A DNA stretch of 19,885 bases from an uncultured Intrasporangium sp. (GCA_937873285.1 CALMNV010000290.1:1-19885), one strand, 5' to 3'; shown: positions 7,042 to 15,800, numbered from the stretch's first letter. Translations and numbers: made by a program. Notes: a model not told the origin generated them from the letters alone.

Positions 7042-7522
7042 ATCTGCGCCGCAGCGCGCTGAGCACGTGCTCCGGCACGAGGCCGGTGACGTCGCCGCCG
7101 TAGCGGGCCACTTCTTTGACCAGGGAGCTCGAGACATGCTGCCAGCGGGGGTCAGCCGGCAGGAAGAGGGTCTCCACGCCCGTGAGGTGGTGGTTCATGT
7201 AGGCCATCGGCAGCTCGTAGGCGAAGTCGGTGCCACCGCGCAGACCCTTGACCATGGCGCCGGCCCCCACCTGCCGGCACACGTCGACCACGAGCGTGTC
7301 CGCCCACGCGCCGATGCGCACCTGCGCCAGGTGGCCGAGCGAGGCCTGCAGCATGCCGGTCCGCTCCTCGACGGAGAAGGTCCCGTGCTTGGCCGGATTG
7401 TGCAGGATCGCCACGACGACCTCGTCGAAGAGCCGGGCGGCGCGCTCGATGACGTCGAGGTGCCCGTTGGTCACCGGGTCGTAGGAGCCGGGGCACACGC
7501 ACCGACGGGGCTGGCTCGTCAC
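7016..7522 (-). CDS. coaD: Phosphopantetheine adenylyltransferase
   Basis: CoaD transfers AMP from ATP to 4'-phosphopantetheine, giving dephospho-CoA, the penultimate step of coenzyme A synthesis in the cytosol. The 168-residue size is typical. Motifs are PGSYDPVTNGHLDVIERA (11-28) with the nucleotidyltransferase TxGH at 18-21, VVVAILHNPAKHGTFSVEERTGML (36-59), VKGLRGGTDFAYELPMAYMN (91-110), and VSSSLVKEVARYGGDV (about 130-145), equivalent of the ISSTxVRE signature. Start is GTG at 7522, 9 nt after the rsmD stop. rsmD-coaD is a widely conserved pair. It is last in the DAK2-recG-rsmD-coaD operon, and its TAG stop is shared with the -10 box of the next operon. Confidence 0.96.
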   Translation of the reverse strand: MTSQPRRCVCPGSYDPVTNGHLDVIERAARLFDEVVVAILHNPAKHGTFSVEERTGMLQASLGHLAQVRIGAWADTLVVDVCRQVGAGAMVKGLRGGTDFAYELPMAYMNHHLTGVETLFLPADPRWQHVSSSLVKEVARYGGDVTGLVPEHVLSALRRRFGRDPALR

Positions 7523-7531
7523 GGCGACAAC

Positions 7532-8113
7532 CTACGCGACGCCGTCCCCGAGCGGCGGCTCGGCGAACCAGACGGCGGTCTCGCCGTAGCGCTTCTCCCC
7601 CGACAGCTCGAGGCCCTCGGGCCAGCCCGGCTGCGGCGAGCGGGTCGAGCGCTCCACGACGACGAACGCCGCCGGCGCGAGCCAGCCGTGTCGCACGAGC
7701 GCGGCGAGCACACCGGACAGACCCGTCTCGGGGATGTCGTAGGGCGGGTCGAGCAGCACGAGGTCCATCCGTATGCCGCCGGGCGGGCCGAGCGCGAGGG
7801 CCCGCTCCACCGTGTCCGCGACCAGGCGCACACCGGGGCGTCCCACGGTGGCGATGTTCGCGGAGATCGCCTTGGCCGCGGCCCGGTGCGACTCGACGAG
7901 CAGGACCAGCTCGGCCCCCCGGCTGGCGGCCTCCAGACCGAGCGCGCCCGACCCGGCATACAGGTCGAGCACCCTGGCACCGGCGAGAAGCCCTCGGTGC
8001 TCGAGCCGGGAGAAGAGCGCCTCGCGCACCCGATCCGACGTCGGCCGGGTGCCGGGGCCAGGTGGCGTGACGAGCCGGCGGCCGCCGGCGAGACCGCCGA
8101 TGACGCGGGTCAT
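7532..8113 (-). CDS. rsmD: 16S rRNA (guanine(966)-N(2))-methyltransferase
   Basis: RsmD uses S-adenosylmethionine to methylate N2 of G966 in helix 31 of 16S rRNA, near the P site. The 193-residue protein opens with MTRVIGGLAGGRRL, the characteristic start. It shows RPTSDRVREALFSRL (23-37), SAM motif I VLDLYAGSGALGLEA (48-62), an acidic residue after strand 2 (VES, 73-75) and the catalytic motif IV LLDPPYD (120-126), the (D/N)PPY type for exocyclic amino groups. ATG at 8113 follows the recG stop by one base, so translation is likely coupled. Confidence 0.95.
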   Translation of the reverse strand: MTRVIGGLAGGRRLVTPPGPGTRPTSDRVREALFSRLEHRGLLAGARVLDLYAGSGALGLEAASRGAELVLLVESHRAAAKAISANIATVGRPGVRLVADTVERALALGPPGGIRMDLVLLDPPYDIPETGLSGVLAALVRHGWLAPAAFVVVERSTRSPQPGWPEGLELSGEKRYGETAVWFAEPPLGDGVA

Positions 8114-8114
8114 C

Positions 8115-10376
8115 TCAGCCCTTCTCCAGGTAGGCGGCCTGATCCTCGTCGAGTCGCATGGCCACGGCCGCAGCGAGCGCCGGGTGCCCTCGTAGGTCCG
8201 GGTCCTCGTCGATGATCCGCGAGGCGTCCTCGCGGGCCTCGGCGATGATCTGCTCGTCGCGCGGTCGGCCCAGGCGCAGGTGCCGCACGGAGGAGGCCCG
8301 CCCGCTCTGGCGGGCGCCGAGGATGTCCCCCTCCTTGCGGAAGAGCAGGTCCACGCGCGCGAGCTCGAAGCCGTCCGTCGTCGCGGCCACCTGGGCGAGC
8401 CGTTCGCCGGACGGGCCGCCGCCCGCGCGGGTCAGCAGCAGGCACAGGCCGGCAGCGCTGCCGCGTCCGACGCGTCCACGCAGCTGATGCAGCTGGGAGA
8501 CCCCGAACCGGTCGGCGTCGACGACGACCATGACGGTGGCGTTCGGCACGTCGACCCCCACCTCGATGACGGTCGTCGCGACGAGGACGTCGACCTGCCC
8601 CGCATGGAAGGCCCGCATCGTCTCCTCCCGGGTGTCCGCGTCGAGCCGCCCGTGCAGGACCCCCAGCCGGGCGCCCTCCAGCACCGGGTTGGCCCGCAGC
8701 TCGGCAAGCATCTCGTGGACGCCGGTGAGCTCGGGCCCCCCCGCGTCGGTGCCCTCCGGGACAGGCCAGTCGGGCGCCTCCTCGTCGATGTCGTCGTCAG
8801 GCCCACCACGAGCAGGCACGGACCCGCCGGCACTCGCCGCTCCGACACCTGCCTGGTCGCTCGGCGCAGGCGGCTCGCCGATGCGCGGGCACACGACGTA
8901 GGCCTGCCGGCCCGCGCGCACCTCCTCGGCCACCCGCTGCCACGTGCGGGCGACCCAGCTCGCCTTGTCCGCCTCCACGACGTGGGTCGTGACGGGCGGG
9001 CGGCCGCCCGGCAGCTCCGACAGGGTCGAGGTCTCCATGTCGCCGAAGACCGTCATCGCCACGGTCCGCGGGATCGGTGTCGCCGTCATGACGAGCAGAT
9101 GCGGCGGTCGGGTGTTCTTCTCGCGCAGGGCGACCCGTTGCTCGACGCCGAAGCGGTGCTGCTCGTCGACGACGACGAGCGCCAGGTCGGCGAACTGCAC
9201 GTGGCGCTGGATGAGCGCATGCGTGCCGACGACGATGCCGGCCGCGCCGGACGCCGCCTCCAACAGCGAGCGCCTGCGGCTGGCCGCACCCTGGCTGCCG
9301 GTGACCAGGGCGACCCGGGTGCCGAGGTGGCCGCCGAGCAGGTCTCCCAGGGCAAGCTCGCCGAGGAAGGCGGTGACGGAGCGATGGTGCTGGGCTGCCA
9401 GCACCTCGGTGGGCGCGAGGAGCGCCGCCTGGCCCCCGGCGTCCACGACGGCCAGCATGGCCCGCAGTGCCACCACCGTCTTGCCTGAGCCGACCTCCCC
9501 CTGCAGGAGGCGGTGCATGGGCCGGGGAAGGGCCAGCTCCCGGGCGAGCTCGTCGCCGACGGCCCGCTGCCCCGCCGTCAGCTCGAAGGGCAGCCGCGCG
9601 TCGAAGGCAGCGAGCAGGCCGTCGGCCCGGGGCAGCCGCGGCGTCGTCACGAGCGCCTCGGCGGCGCGCCTGCGCTGCGCGAGGATCGTCTGGAGCACGA
9701 GGGCCTCGTCGTAGCGCAGCCGGTCGAGACCCACCTCCGGGTCCTCGTCGACCCTCGGCCGGTGGACGAGCTCGAGGGCCCGCGCCCGGTCGGGCAGGCC
9801 CCGGCGCCGGCGGACCTCCTCGGGCACCGGCTCGCGCAGCGAGGTCACGGAGTCGAGGACGTGGTCGACCATGCGACGGATCTTGAACGAGTAGATCTTC
9901 CCGGTGGCCGAGTAGACCGGGATGCGGCGGCTGCGGAAGTCCTCGATGCGTTGCAGGTCGTCCTCGTCGGCGGCGAACAGCTCGTAGTCGGGGTGGGTCA
10001 GCTGCCAGCGCTGCTGATACCGCCCCACCGTGCCGGCGAAGAAGCCGGTGGCCCCCGGCACCAGCTTGGCCGCGTGGCCGAACGCGCTGAAGAAGGTGAC
10101 GTCGAGCTCGTTGCGACCGTCGGTGAGCACGACGTTGAGCATGTGGCCCTTGCGTCGCTGCATGGGCCGGCTCCTTGCCCTCGCAACGCGGGCGATGACC
10201 ATGACCTCCTCCCCGTCCCGCAGCTGGGACAGGTCGGTGAGCTCCGCGGGCGGCAGGTAGCGCCGGGGGACGAAGTCGAGCAGGTCACCGACGGTGCGCA
10301 GCCCCTTGTTCTTCTCGAGCACCGGGGCAGCCGTCTTCCCGGCGACCTTGACGAGCGGCGAGTCCTCGGTCAGCAC
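8115..10376 (-). CDS. recG: ATP-dependent DNA helicase RecG
   Basis: RecG remodels stalled replication forks and Holliday junctions. The 753-residue protein has an N-terminal wedge/OB region (about 1-160, with RYLPPAELTDLSQLRDGEEV), then helicase domain 1 with Walker A GEVGSGKT (293-300), APTEVLAAQH (321-330), the DEQH box (404-407) with HRFG, and TATPIPRT (431-438). Helicase domain 2 shows LHGRLDADTREETM (574-587), ATTVIEVGVDVPNA (600-613) and QLHQLRGRVGRG (628-639). A low-complexity acidic insert at about 501-548 lies just after VVCPRIGE; comparable inserts of variable length are known in actinobacterial RecG (from memory). GTG 10376 is chosen because LTEDSPLVKVAGK is the usual N-terminus, 7 nt after the DAK2 gene stop; the frame reaches 10424 but that overlaps the DAK2 gene. 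Confidence 0.95.
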   Translation of the reverse strand: MLTEDSPLVKVAGKTAAPVLEKNKGLRTVGDLLDFVPRRYLPPAELTDLSQLRDGEEVMVIARVARARSRPMQRRKGHMLNVVLTDGRNELDVTFFSAFGHAAKLVPGATGFFAGTVGRYQQRWQLTHPDYELFAADEDDLQRIEDFRSRRIPVYSATGKIYSFKIRRMVDHVLDSVTSLREPVPEEVRRRRGLPDRARALELVHRPRVDEDPEVGLDRLRYDEALVLQTILAQRRRAAEALVTTPRLPRADGLLAAFDARLPFELTAGQRAVGDELARELALPRPMHRLLQGEVGSGKTVVALRAMLAVVDAGGQAALLAPTEVLAAQHHRSVTAFLGELALGDLLGGHLGTRVALVTGSQGAASRRRSLLEAASGAAGIVVGTHALIQRHVQFADLALVVVDEQHRFGVEQRVALREKNTRPPHLLVMTATPIPRTVAMTVFGDMETSTLSELPGGRPPVTTHVVEADKASWVARTWQRVAEEVRAGRQAYVVCPRIGEPPAPSDQAGVGAASAGGSVPARGGPDDDIDEEAPDWPVPEGTDAGGPELTGVHEMLAELRANPVLEGARLGVLHGRLDADTREETMRAFHAGQVDVLVATTVIEVGVDVPNATVMVVVDADRFGVSQLHQLRGRVGRGSAAGLCLLLTRAGGGPSGERLAQVAATTDGFELARVDLLFRKEGDILGARQSGRASSVRHLRLGRPRDEQIIAEAREDASRIIDEDPDLRGHPALAAAVAMRLDEDQAAYLEKG

Positions 10377-10383
10377 GGGCTGC

Positions 10384-12291
10384 TCACTCCACGCCAAGCA
10401 GCACGGGATAGACCGGCTGGCCACCGTAGATGCGGCTGACCTCCACGTCGGGACGCTGGCGGCGGGCGGCCCGGGCGACCGCGTCGAGCAGCTCCACGCT
10501 CGCCTCCTCTCCCGAGAGCATCGTCAGGAGCTCGCCGCCGCTTGCGAGCAGGCGCGCGACGACCTCTGCGGCGACCTGCTCCTGGTCCGGCCCGACGAGC
10601 ACGATGTCGCCGTCGACGATGCCGAGCACGTCCCCGGGGGCGCAGGGTCCTCCACTCGTCATGCCATGCCGGTTGGACACGGTCACCGCTCCGTGGCGGG
10701 TCGCCGAGGACGCCGCCTGCATGGCCAGCACATTGGCGACCAGTGGCGCTGCTGCGTCGAAGACGGCAAGAGCGGCGATGCCCTGCACCGCGGTGCGGGC
10801 CCGCACCACCTGGGCCTCGATCCCGTCGTCGGCGACCGCACGGGCAGCCGCGGCGGCAGACAGCTCGGTGTCGGTGTCGTTGGGCAGCACGACGACGCCG
10901 CCGACGCCTGATGCAGCCTGCTCTCGGATGGCGGCGACGAGCTGACCCGTGGAGGCACGTCGCCGCGGTCCGGACGGGACGACGGTGGCGCCGGCCTGGC
11001 CGAAGACCGCGGCGAGCCCGGCTCCGGCCGTGCACGCGACCACGCCCGACCTGCCCGCCCCGCCCGACTCGACAGACCAGCCCGACTCGACAGACCTGCC
11101 CGACTCGACCGACCTCACCGGCTCGGCCGACGCCCCCGCGCCGGTCGGGGCCGCCGGCGAAGGCGGGGCGATGCCGCCCTGGTCGGAAGGGGCCGGCACC
11201 AGGCTGGTGATCGCGATGCGGTGGGGGCGGCCCGCTTCGACTCCGGCCTCCACGGCGGCGCCGGCGTCCTCCACGTGGGCATGCACGTTCCACAGCCCGT
11301 CGCCGCCGACGACGAGCACCGAGTCGCCCAGCTCCACGAGGCGGTTGCGCAAGCCCTCGACGGCCTGGTCCGTGGACTCGGCAAGCAGATACATGACTTC
11401 GTACTGCAGGCCGGCGGCGCCCGGCATGCCGATCCGTGGGCCGGCGCCGTGGAGCAGGCCTCGTCCCGATCGGCCACCACCAGCACCACCAGCGCCACCA
11501 GCGCCACCAGCGCCATTGGCGCCAGGGGCACCCGCCGTGCCACCGGCGTGCTCCCCCGCCCCGTCGGGTGACGGCCGGCTCGTGCGGTCCCACACCGGCA
11601 GGGTCGCCCGCCGCCCGGGCAGGCGCAGTCCGGTCCGGGCGCCCGCGTCGTCGCCGGCGCAGAGCCGCTCCAGGCACTCGAAGAGGACCACGAGTCCCGC
11701 CCCTCCGGCGTCGACCACTCCGGCCCGGGCGAGGACCGGCAGCTGCTCAGGGGTGCGGGCCAGCGCCGACCGGGCGGCCTCGAGGGCCGCGGCCGACACG
11801 GCATACAGCCCGCTGGGCACGTGGCCGGAGGCGGCCTGCGCAGCCGCCCGCGAGACCGAGAGGATGGTGCCCTCCTTCGGCTCGCTCACGCCCTCCCACA
11901 CGCGCTCGTCGGCACGCTCCAGGGCCCGGGCGAGCAGCCGGGCGTCGATGGTCGGCGCCGCGCCGCAGGCGTCGGCGAGGCCGCGCACGAACTGGCTGAG
12001 GATGACGCCGGAGTTGCCGCGGGCGGTCCACAGCAGGCTGGAGGCGAAGACCGCCAGGAGCTCCCCGGCGCCCGCGGTGGCGCCCGCCGCGAGGGTGCGC
12101 TCGACCGCCCCGTCGAACGTGAGGTAGAGGTTGGTGCCGGTGTCCCCGTCGGGGACGGGGTAGACGTTGAGGGCGTCGAGCTGCGCCCGGCGGGCGGCGA
12201 GGACCGACCGGACGAGGACCGCGAGCCGTCGCATGGCCGCAGCGTCCAAGACGGCGAGCGCGTCCTCCGGGGCCGGCAGCGAGCCTGACAT
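10384..12291 (-). CDS. DAK2 domain protein, FakA-like (dihydroxyacetone kinase/fatty-acid kinase catalytic type)
   Basis: This 635-residue protein has an N-terminal DAK2 (DhaL-like) domain at about 14-210, with nucleotide/metal motifs [13 protein letters not shown] (42-54), [11 protein letters not shown] (91-101) and [10 protein letters not shown] (192-201). A C-terminal FakA-type domain covers about 295-635 (start [10 protein letters not shown], end [17 protein letters not shown]). In Firmicutes FakA phosphorylates fatty acids bound to FakB (DegV family); no FakB is encoded in this window, so the substrate is inferred. Two low-complexity linkers are present: Gly/Ala at about 250-275 and three RSVESG-type repeats at 393-410. 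Start choice: ATG 12291 has GAAGGGA about 8 nt upstream; ATG 12309 is in frame but has no SD. It heads the operon with recG, rsmD and coaD. Confidence 0.85.
   Translation of the reverse strand: MSGSLPAPEDALAVLDAAAMRRLAVLVRSVLAARRAQLDALNVYPVPDGDTGTNLYLTFDGAVERTLAAGATAGAGELLAVFASSLLWTARGNSGVILSQFVRGLADACGAAPTIDARLLARALERADERVWEGVSEPKEGTILSVSRAAAQAASGHVPSGLYAVSAAALEAARSALARTPEQLPVLARAGVVDAGGAGLVVLFECLERLCAGDDAGARTGLRLPGRRATLPVWDRTSRPSPDGAGEHAGGTAGAPGANGAGGAGGAGGAGGGRSGRGLLHGAGPRIGMPGAAGLQYEVMYLLAESTDQAVEGLRNRLVELGDSVLVVGGDGLWNVHAHVEDAGAAVEAGVEAGRPHRIAITSLVPAPSDQGGIAPPSPAAPTGAGASAEPVRSVESGRSVESGWSVESGGAGRSGVVACTAGAGLAAVFGQAGATVVPSGPRRRASTGQLVAAIREQAASGVGGVVVLPNDTDTELSAAAAARAVADDGIEAQVVRARTAVQGIAALAVFDAAAPLVANVLAMQAASSATRHGAVTVSNRHGMTSGGPCAPGDVLGIVDGDIVLVGPDQEQVAAEVVARLLASGGELLTMLSGEEASVELLDAVARAARRQRPDVEVSRIYGGQPVYPVLLGVE
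11062..11115 (-). repeat. Three 18-bp tandem repeats inside the DAK2 gene
   Basis: Three adjacent 18-bp units (11062-11079, 11080-11097, 11098-11115) differ at only a few positions. They encode [12 protein letters not shown] and WSVESG in a linker of the C-terminal half. Copy number could vary between strains because the unit keeps the frame. Confidence 0.85.
11474..11515 (-). repeat. 9-bp Gly-Gly-Ala coding repeats inside the DAK2 gene
   Basis: About four to five imperfect 9-bp units (plus-strand form CACCAGCGC) encode a GGAGGAGGAGG linker between the DAK2 domain and the C-terminal domain. It is frame-preserving and therefore could vary in length. Confidence 0.75.
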
Positions 12292-12319
12292 CGGCGTCCC
12301 TTCTGACATGATGGTTGGC

Positions 12320-12325
12320 AGGCTA
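12320..12325 (-). promoter_or_regulatory. -10 box (TAGCCT) upstream of the DAK2-recG operon
   Basis: TAGCCT on the minus strand ends 10 nt before ATG 12309 and 28 nt before ATG 12291. A start about 7-10 nt downstream gives a leader near 20 nt with GAAGGGA for the ATG at 12291, which supports that start. The -35 region (GTGCCT at 17 nt) is weak. Confidence 0.4.
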
Positions 12326-12381
12326 ACGCCTCGGCCCGACGCAGGCACGGTCCAGGTCGCGGTGCCGGCGAGCGGGCGGTT

Positions 12382-12411
12382 TTGTCGTTGCCCGGGGCCG
12401 TCGGCTACGCT
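12382..12411 (+). promoter_or_regulatory. rpmB promoter (TTGTCG-N18-TACGCT)
   Basis: TTGTCG at 12382-12387 and TACGCT at 12406-12411 are separated by 18 nt, a plausible housekeeping sigma promoter. It would give a leader of about 85 nt before rpmB. I see no clear regulatory fold in the leader. Confidence 0.5.
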
Positions 12412-12502
12412 GACCCGGTTGCCCTTTCCCGGCGGTCGCTGCTGCGCGCCAGCCGTGTGCCCGGGCCAGACCCCCTTCCTTCCGAGCTTTCAGGAGAAAC
12501 CC

Positions 12503-12691
12503 GTGGCTGCCAACTGCGACGTCTGCGGCAAGGGACCGAGCTTCGGTCACAGCATCTCGCACTCGCATCGCCGCACCAAGCGCCGCTGGAACCCCAACAT
12601 CCAGCGCGTGCGCACCCTCGTCGGCGGGGTGACCCCCAAGCGGGTCAACGTGTGCACCTCCTGCCTCAAGGCCGGCAAGGTCGCCCGCTGA
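12503..12691 (+). CDS. rpmB: 50S ribosomal protein bL28
   Basis: A 62-residue basic protein with the bL28 pattern [25 protein letters not shown] followed by NPNIQRVR and [10 protein letters not shown]. The two CxxC pairs (C5/C8 and near 51-54) make it the zinc-binding C+ form; actinobacteria often hold a zinc-free paralogue elsewhere, so zinc-dependent exchange is possible but not shown here. GTG at 12503 is supported by AGGAG at 12492-12496. It is a monocistronic plus-strand gene between two minus-strand units, with its own promoter and a strong hairpin downstream. Confidence 0.96.
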   Translation: MAANCDVCGKGPSFGHSISHSHRRTKRRWNPNIQRVRTLVGGVTPKRVNVCTSCLKAGKVAR

Positions 12692-12715
12692 GGCGACCGG
12701 CTCGCATCCGCGCGC

Positions 12716-12747
12716 GAGGGCCGGTTCCCCGTAGGGGACCGGCCCTC
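12716..12747 (+). terminator. Strong hairpin terminator after rpmB, possibly bidirectional
   Basis: The left arm 12716-12730 and right arm 12734-12747 form a 14-bp GC-rich stem with one bulged T and a 3-nt GTA loop, 25 nt after the rpmB stop. There is no U-run, which is usual for actinobacterial terminators. Because thiL ends convergently at 12873, the same stem may stop both transcripts. Confidence 0.8.
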
Positions 12748-12822
12748 GTCGTATGCCGCCCTTCCGCCGACGCCCCCCCGCCTCGCGCTAGCGCCGCTGC
12801 CGCCGGACACCGGTGCCCCTCG

Positions 12823-12869
12823 CCTGTCACAGCTCCGCTCACCTGTCACAGCTCCGCTCGCCTGTCACG
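12823..12869. repeat. 19-bp tandem repeat behind thiL
   Basis: CCTGTCACAGCTCCGCTC starts at 12823 and 12842, and a truncated copy (CCTGTCAC) starts at 12861, with a period of 19 bp. The array ends 3 bp before the thiL stop codon in the non-coding gap 12692-12872. That gap holds only this array, the rpmB hairpin and one GTATGCCG octamer. Confidence 0.85.
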
Positions 12870-12872
12870 GCC

Positions 12873-13862
12873 TCACCGCGACTGCCGAAAGTGGTCCCAC
12901 CCCCCCACCTCGCAGGGCCGGCCCCCGAGGAGGACCCCCGGAGCCTGGCCTGTGGCGGCCGCTCGCACCACACCGATCGCGCGCCAGCCGGGCGGCATGC
13001 GGCCGGGGAAGGTGGCGAGGAGCGAGTGCTCCTCGCCACCGCGCAGGACGCACGCCTGAGCCGCGGCGCGGCCGAGGGCCGGGGCGAGTGCGTCGACGTC
13101 CGACTGCAGCCGCCCCGGGTCGAGGTCGAGCACCGTCCCGCTCGCCCGCGCGATGCGTCGCCCGTCGCGCAGCAGCCCGTCGGAGATGTCGAGCATGGCG
13201 CTCGCCCCCGCCGCCGCGGCCTGCGGGCCTGCGGCCAGCGGGGAGTGCGGGCGCCGCTGGCGTGCCACGGCCTTCGCGTGGCGCTCCGGCGTGCCCGCCT
13301 CGAGCAGCCGCAGCCCGGCCGCGGCCAGGCCCAGCGAGCCGTGGATCGCGACGACGTCACCGGGCCTGGCCCCCGAGCGCAGCACCGGGTCACCCGGCAG
13401 CGCGCCGAGCGCGGTGACCGAGACCATCACGACCCCGGGTGGCGCGGACGACAGGTCGCCGCCGAGCACGCCGACCCCTGCGGCCCGGCATGCCTCCCCG
13501 ACCCCGCCGGCATGGTCGAGCACCCAGTCGAGGCCCACGGCCGGGTCCGCCACGAGCGTCAGCAGGACGCCCGTCGGGCGCCCTCCCATCGCCGCGACGT
13601 CGGCGAGATTCTGGGTGACGACCTTGTGGCCCACGTCCGCCCCCGAGGACCAGTCATCACGCCAGTCCCGCCCCAGCACGACGGTGTCGGTGGTGGTGAC
13701 GATGCGGGTCCCGGTGATCACGACGGCGGCGTCGTCGCCGGGCCCGACCACCGCGTCGGGGTCGGCGGGCAGCAGTGGCAGCACCTGAGCGAGGACCTCC
13801 TCCTCGTCAAGCTCGCGCAGCGCCACGCCGGCGTGCAGCGACGCCCCTGGCCTTTGCGGCAC
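12873..13862 (-). CDS. thiL: Thiamine-monophosphate kinase
   Basis: ThiL phosphorylates thiamine monophosphate with ATP to give thiamine pyrophosphate, the final biosynthetic step. The 329-residue length is typical of this PurM/AIR-synthase-fold family. Motifs are GPGDDAAV (40-47), VTTTDTVV (55-62), DWSSGADVGHKVVTQNLADVAAMGG (70-94; family KALAVNLSDIAAMG), VLGGDLSS (132-139; GGDT-type) and MLDISDGL (223-230). The usual VEGVHF after the TD motif reads VVLGRDW, a modest deviation. Start: GTG 13862 has GAGAGG 8 nt upstream and a well-placed promoter; the frame runs on to 14273 but that would overlap the divergent gene. No thiamine riboswitch fold was recognised in the ~40-nt leader. Confidence 0.93.
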   Translation of the reverse strand: MPQRPGASLHAGVALRELDEEEVLAQVLPLLPADPDAVVGPGDDAAVVITGTRIVTTTDTVVLGRDWRDDWSSGADVGHKVVTQNLADVAAMGGRPTGVLLTLVADPAVGLDWVLDHAGGVGEACRAAGVGVLGGDLSSAPPGVVMVSVTALGALPGDPVLRSGARPGDVVAIHGSLGLAAAGLRLLEAGTPERHAKAVARQRRPHSPLAAGPQAAAAGASAMLDISDGLLRDGRRIARASGTVLDLDPGRLQSDVDALAPALGRAAAQACVLRGGEEHSLLATFPGRMPPGWRAIGVVRAAATGQAPGVLLGGRPCEVGGWDHFRQSR

Positions 13863-13910
13863 GACAACCACCTCTCTCCGGCACCCCCGGGGGGCGCGAC
13901 GTCCTGCCGC

Positions 13911-13939
13911 ACGGTAGCGTCGAGACACGGGCGGCCCAA
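13911..13939 (-). promoter_or_regulatory. thiL promoter (TTGGGC-N17-TACCGT)
   Basis: On the minus strand TTGGGC (13939-13934) and TACCGT (13916-13911) are separated by 17 nt, giving a leader of about 40 nt. The hexamer TTGGGC with 17-nt spacing is the same as at the DUF177 operon promoter. Its -10 overlaps the -10 of the divergent gene. Confidence 0.55.
13915..13920 (+). promoter_or_regulatory. -10 box (TAGCGT) of the RAM-domain gene, overlapping the thiL -10
   Basis: TAGCGT at 13915-13920 shares its first two bases with the thiL -10 on the other strand. It would start transcription near 13927, about 65 nt before GTG 13992. No -35 box is obvious on this strand. Confidence 0.4.
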
Positions 13940-13991
13940 CTCCGCCCTGCCCGTCCGCAGCAGGCTCCCCGTCGCGACAGTGAGGTGACTC

Positions 13992-14225
13992 GTGGTCCAG
14001 GCCTACATCCTGATCCAGACCGAGGTCGGCAAGGCGGCCACCGTGGCCGCCCAGATCGCCGCCGTCGAGGGCGTCACGCTGGCCGAGGATGTGACCGGAC
14101 CCTATGACGTGATCGCGCGGGTCGAGGCCGCCAACGTCGATGACCTCGGCCGGCTTGTCATCGCCAGGCTGCAGGAGGTGCCCGGCATCACCCGGACCCT
14201 CACCTGCACGGTCGTCCACGTCTGA
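13992..14225 (+). CDS. Stand-alone Lrp/AsnC ligand-binding (RAM) domain protein
   Basis: This 77-residue protein consists of only the RAM domain of Lrp/AsnC regulators (beta-alpha-beta-beta-alpha-beta), without the helix-turn-helix. Visible features are the first strand QAYILIQTEVGK, GVTLAEDVTGPYDVIARVEA with the conserved Gly-x-Tyr-Asp turn, and the closing strand TLTCTVVHV. Full-length relatives bind amino acids in octamers. Stand-alone RAM proteins are common in actinobacteria and archaea, and their role is mostly unknown; they may sense metabolites or assemble with full-length regulators. GTG 13992 has GAGGTGA at 13982-13988. The stop overlaps the proposed CTG start of the next gene (CTGA), suggesting coupling. 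Confidence 0.9.
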   Translation: MVQAYILIQTEVGKAATVAAQIAAVEGVTLAEDVTGPYDVIARVEAANVDDLGRLVIARLQEVPGITRTLTCTVVHV

Positions 14226-14664
14226 ACGGGCTACCTCGCCGTCCCCTCGCGGCGGCGGCCCTCGTCCTCGCACTCGCCTCGGCGTGCTCGCGTGCCGCGC
14301 AGATCACGGTGCCTGCTGGGGCGTCCGCGCCCGGCTGCCGTGCACCGGCCTGGCCTGCGACGCTGGCCGGACAGTCCCGGGTCGACACGTCCCCCCGCTC
14401 GGCCGCGGCGGCTGCCTGGGGAGAGCCCGCCATCCTCGCGCGGTGCGGGTTGCCCCCGCCCGGGCCGACTGCGGACCCATGCGTCTCGGTCGACGGGGTC
14501 GACTGGGTCGTGCGGTCGCTCAGCGACGGGTCGATGGCCACGACGTTCGGGCGCGACCCGGCCATCGAGGTGCTCGTGCCATCCTCCTATGGTCCTGCCC
14601 CGCTGCTCTTGCCGCCCTTCGCCGACGCGGCCCGGGCGCTGCCCAGCGCCGGCCGGCACTGCTC

Positions 14665-14668
<4 letters not shown>
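14222..14668 (+). CDS. DUF3515 lipoprotein of unknown function, apparent CTG start
   Basis: The DUF3515 family is actinobacterial, usually encoded beside ddl and thiL, and has no known function. From CTG 14222 the product is 148 residues: NGLPRRP (positive n-region), a hydrophobic core LAAAALVLALA, then a lipobox ending at Cys22 (ASAC), then a secreted domain with several Cys, WGEPAILARCGLP, VDGVDWVV and VPSSYGPAPLLLPPFADA. The signal peptide is convincing, so translation must begin upstream of it. Between the preceding in-frame stop (14141) and the signal there is no ATG, GTG or TTG. CTG 14222 (overlapping the stop of the RAM gene as CTGA) or CTG 14204 are the only near-cognate options. GTG 14309 would drop the signal and the lipobox. 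A base error is possible. Its stop shares CTAG with the ddl stop. Confidence 0.78.
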
Positions 14669-15792
<1,124 letters not shown>

Positions 15793-15800
15793 CAGTCGGG

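Noticed and set aside
10377..10424. Longer N-terminus for RecG
   Set aside because: It would overlap the DAK2 gene and add residues not seen in RecG; GTG 10376 gives the usual LTEDSPLVKVAGK beginning.
12823..12869. CRISPR-like array
   Set aside because: The repeats are directly adjacent without spacers, only 2.5 copies are present, and no cas gene is near.
13863..13910. Thiamine pyrophosphate riboswitch in front of thiL
   Set aside because: The leader is only about 40 nt and lacks the CUGAGA and thi-box elements.
13863..14273. Longer N-terminus for ThiL
   Set aside because: It crosses the thiL promoter and the divergent RAM gene, and adds 137 residues to a protein of already typical length.
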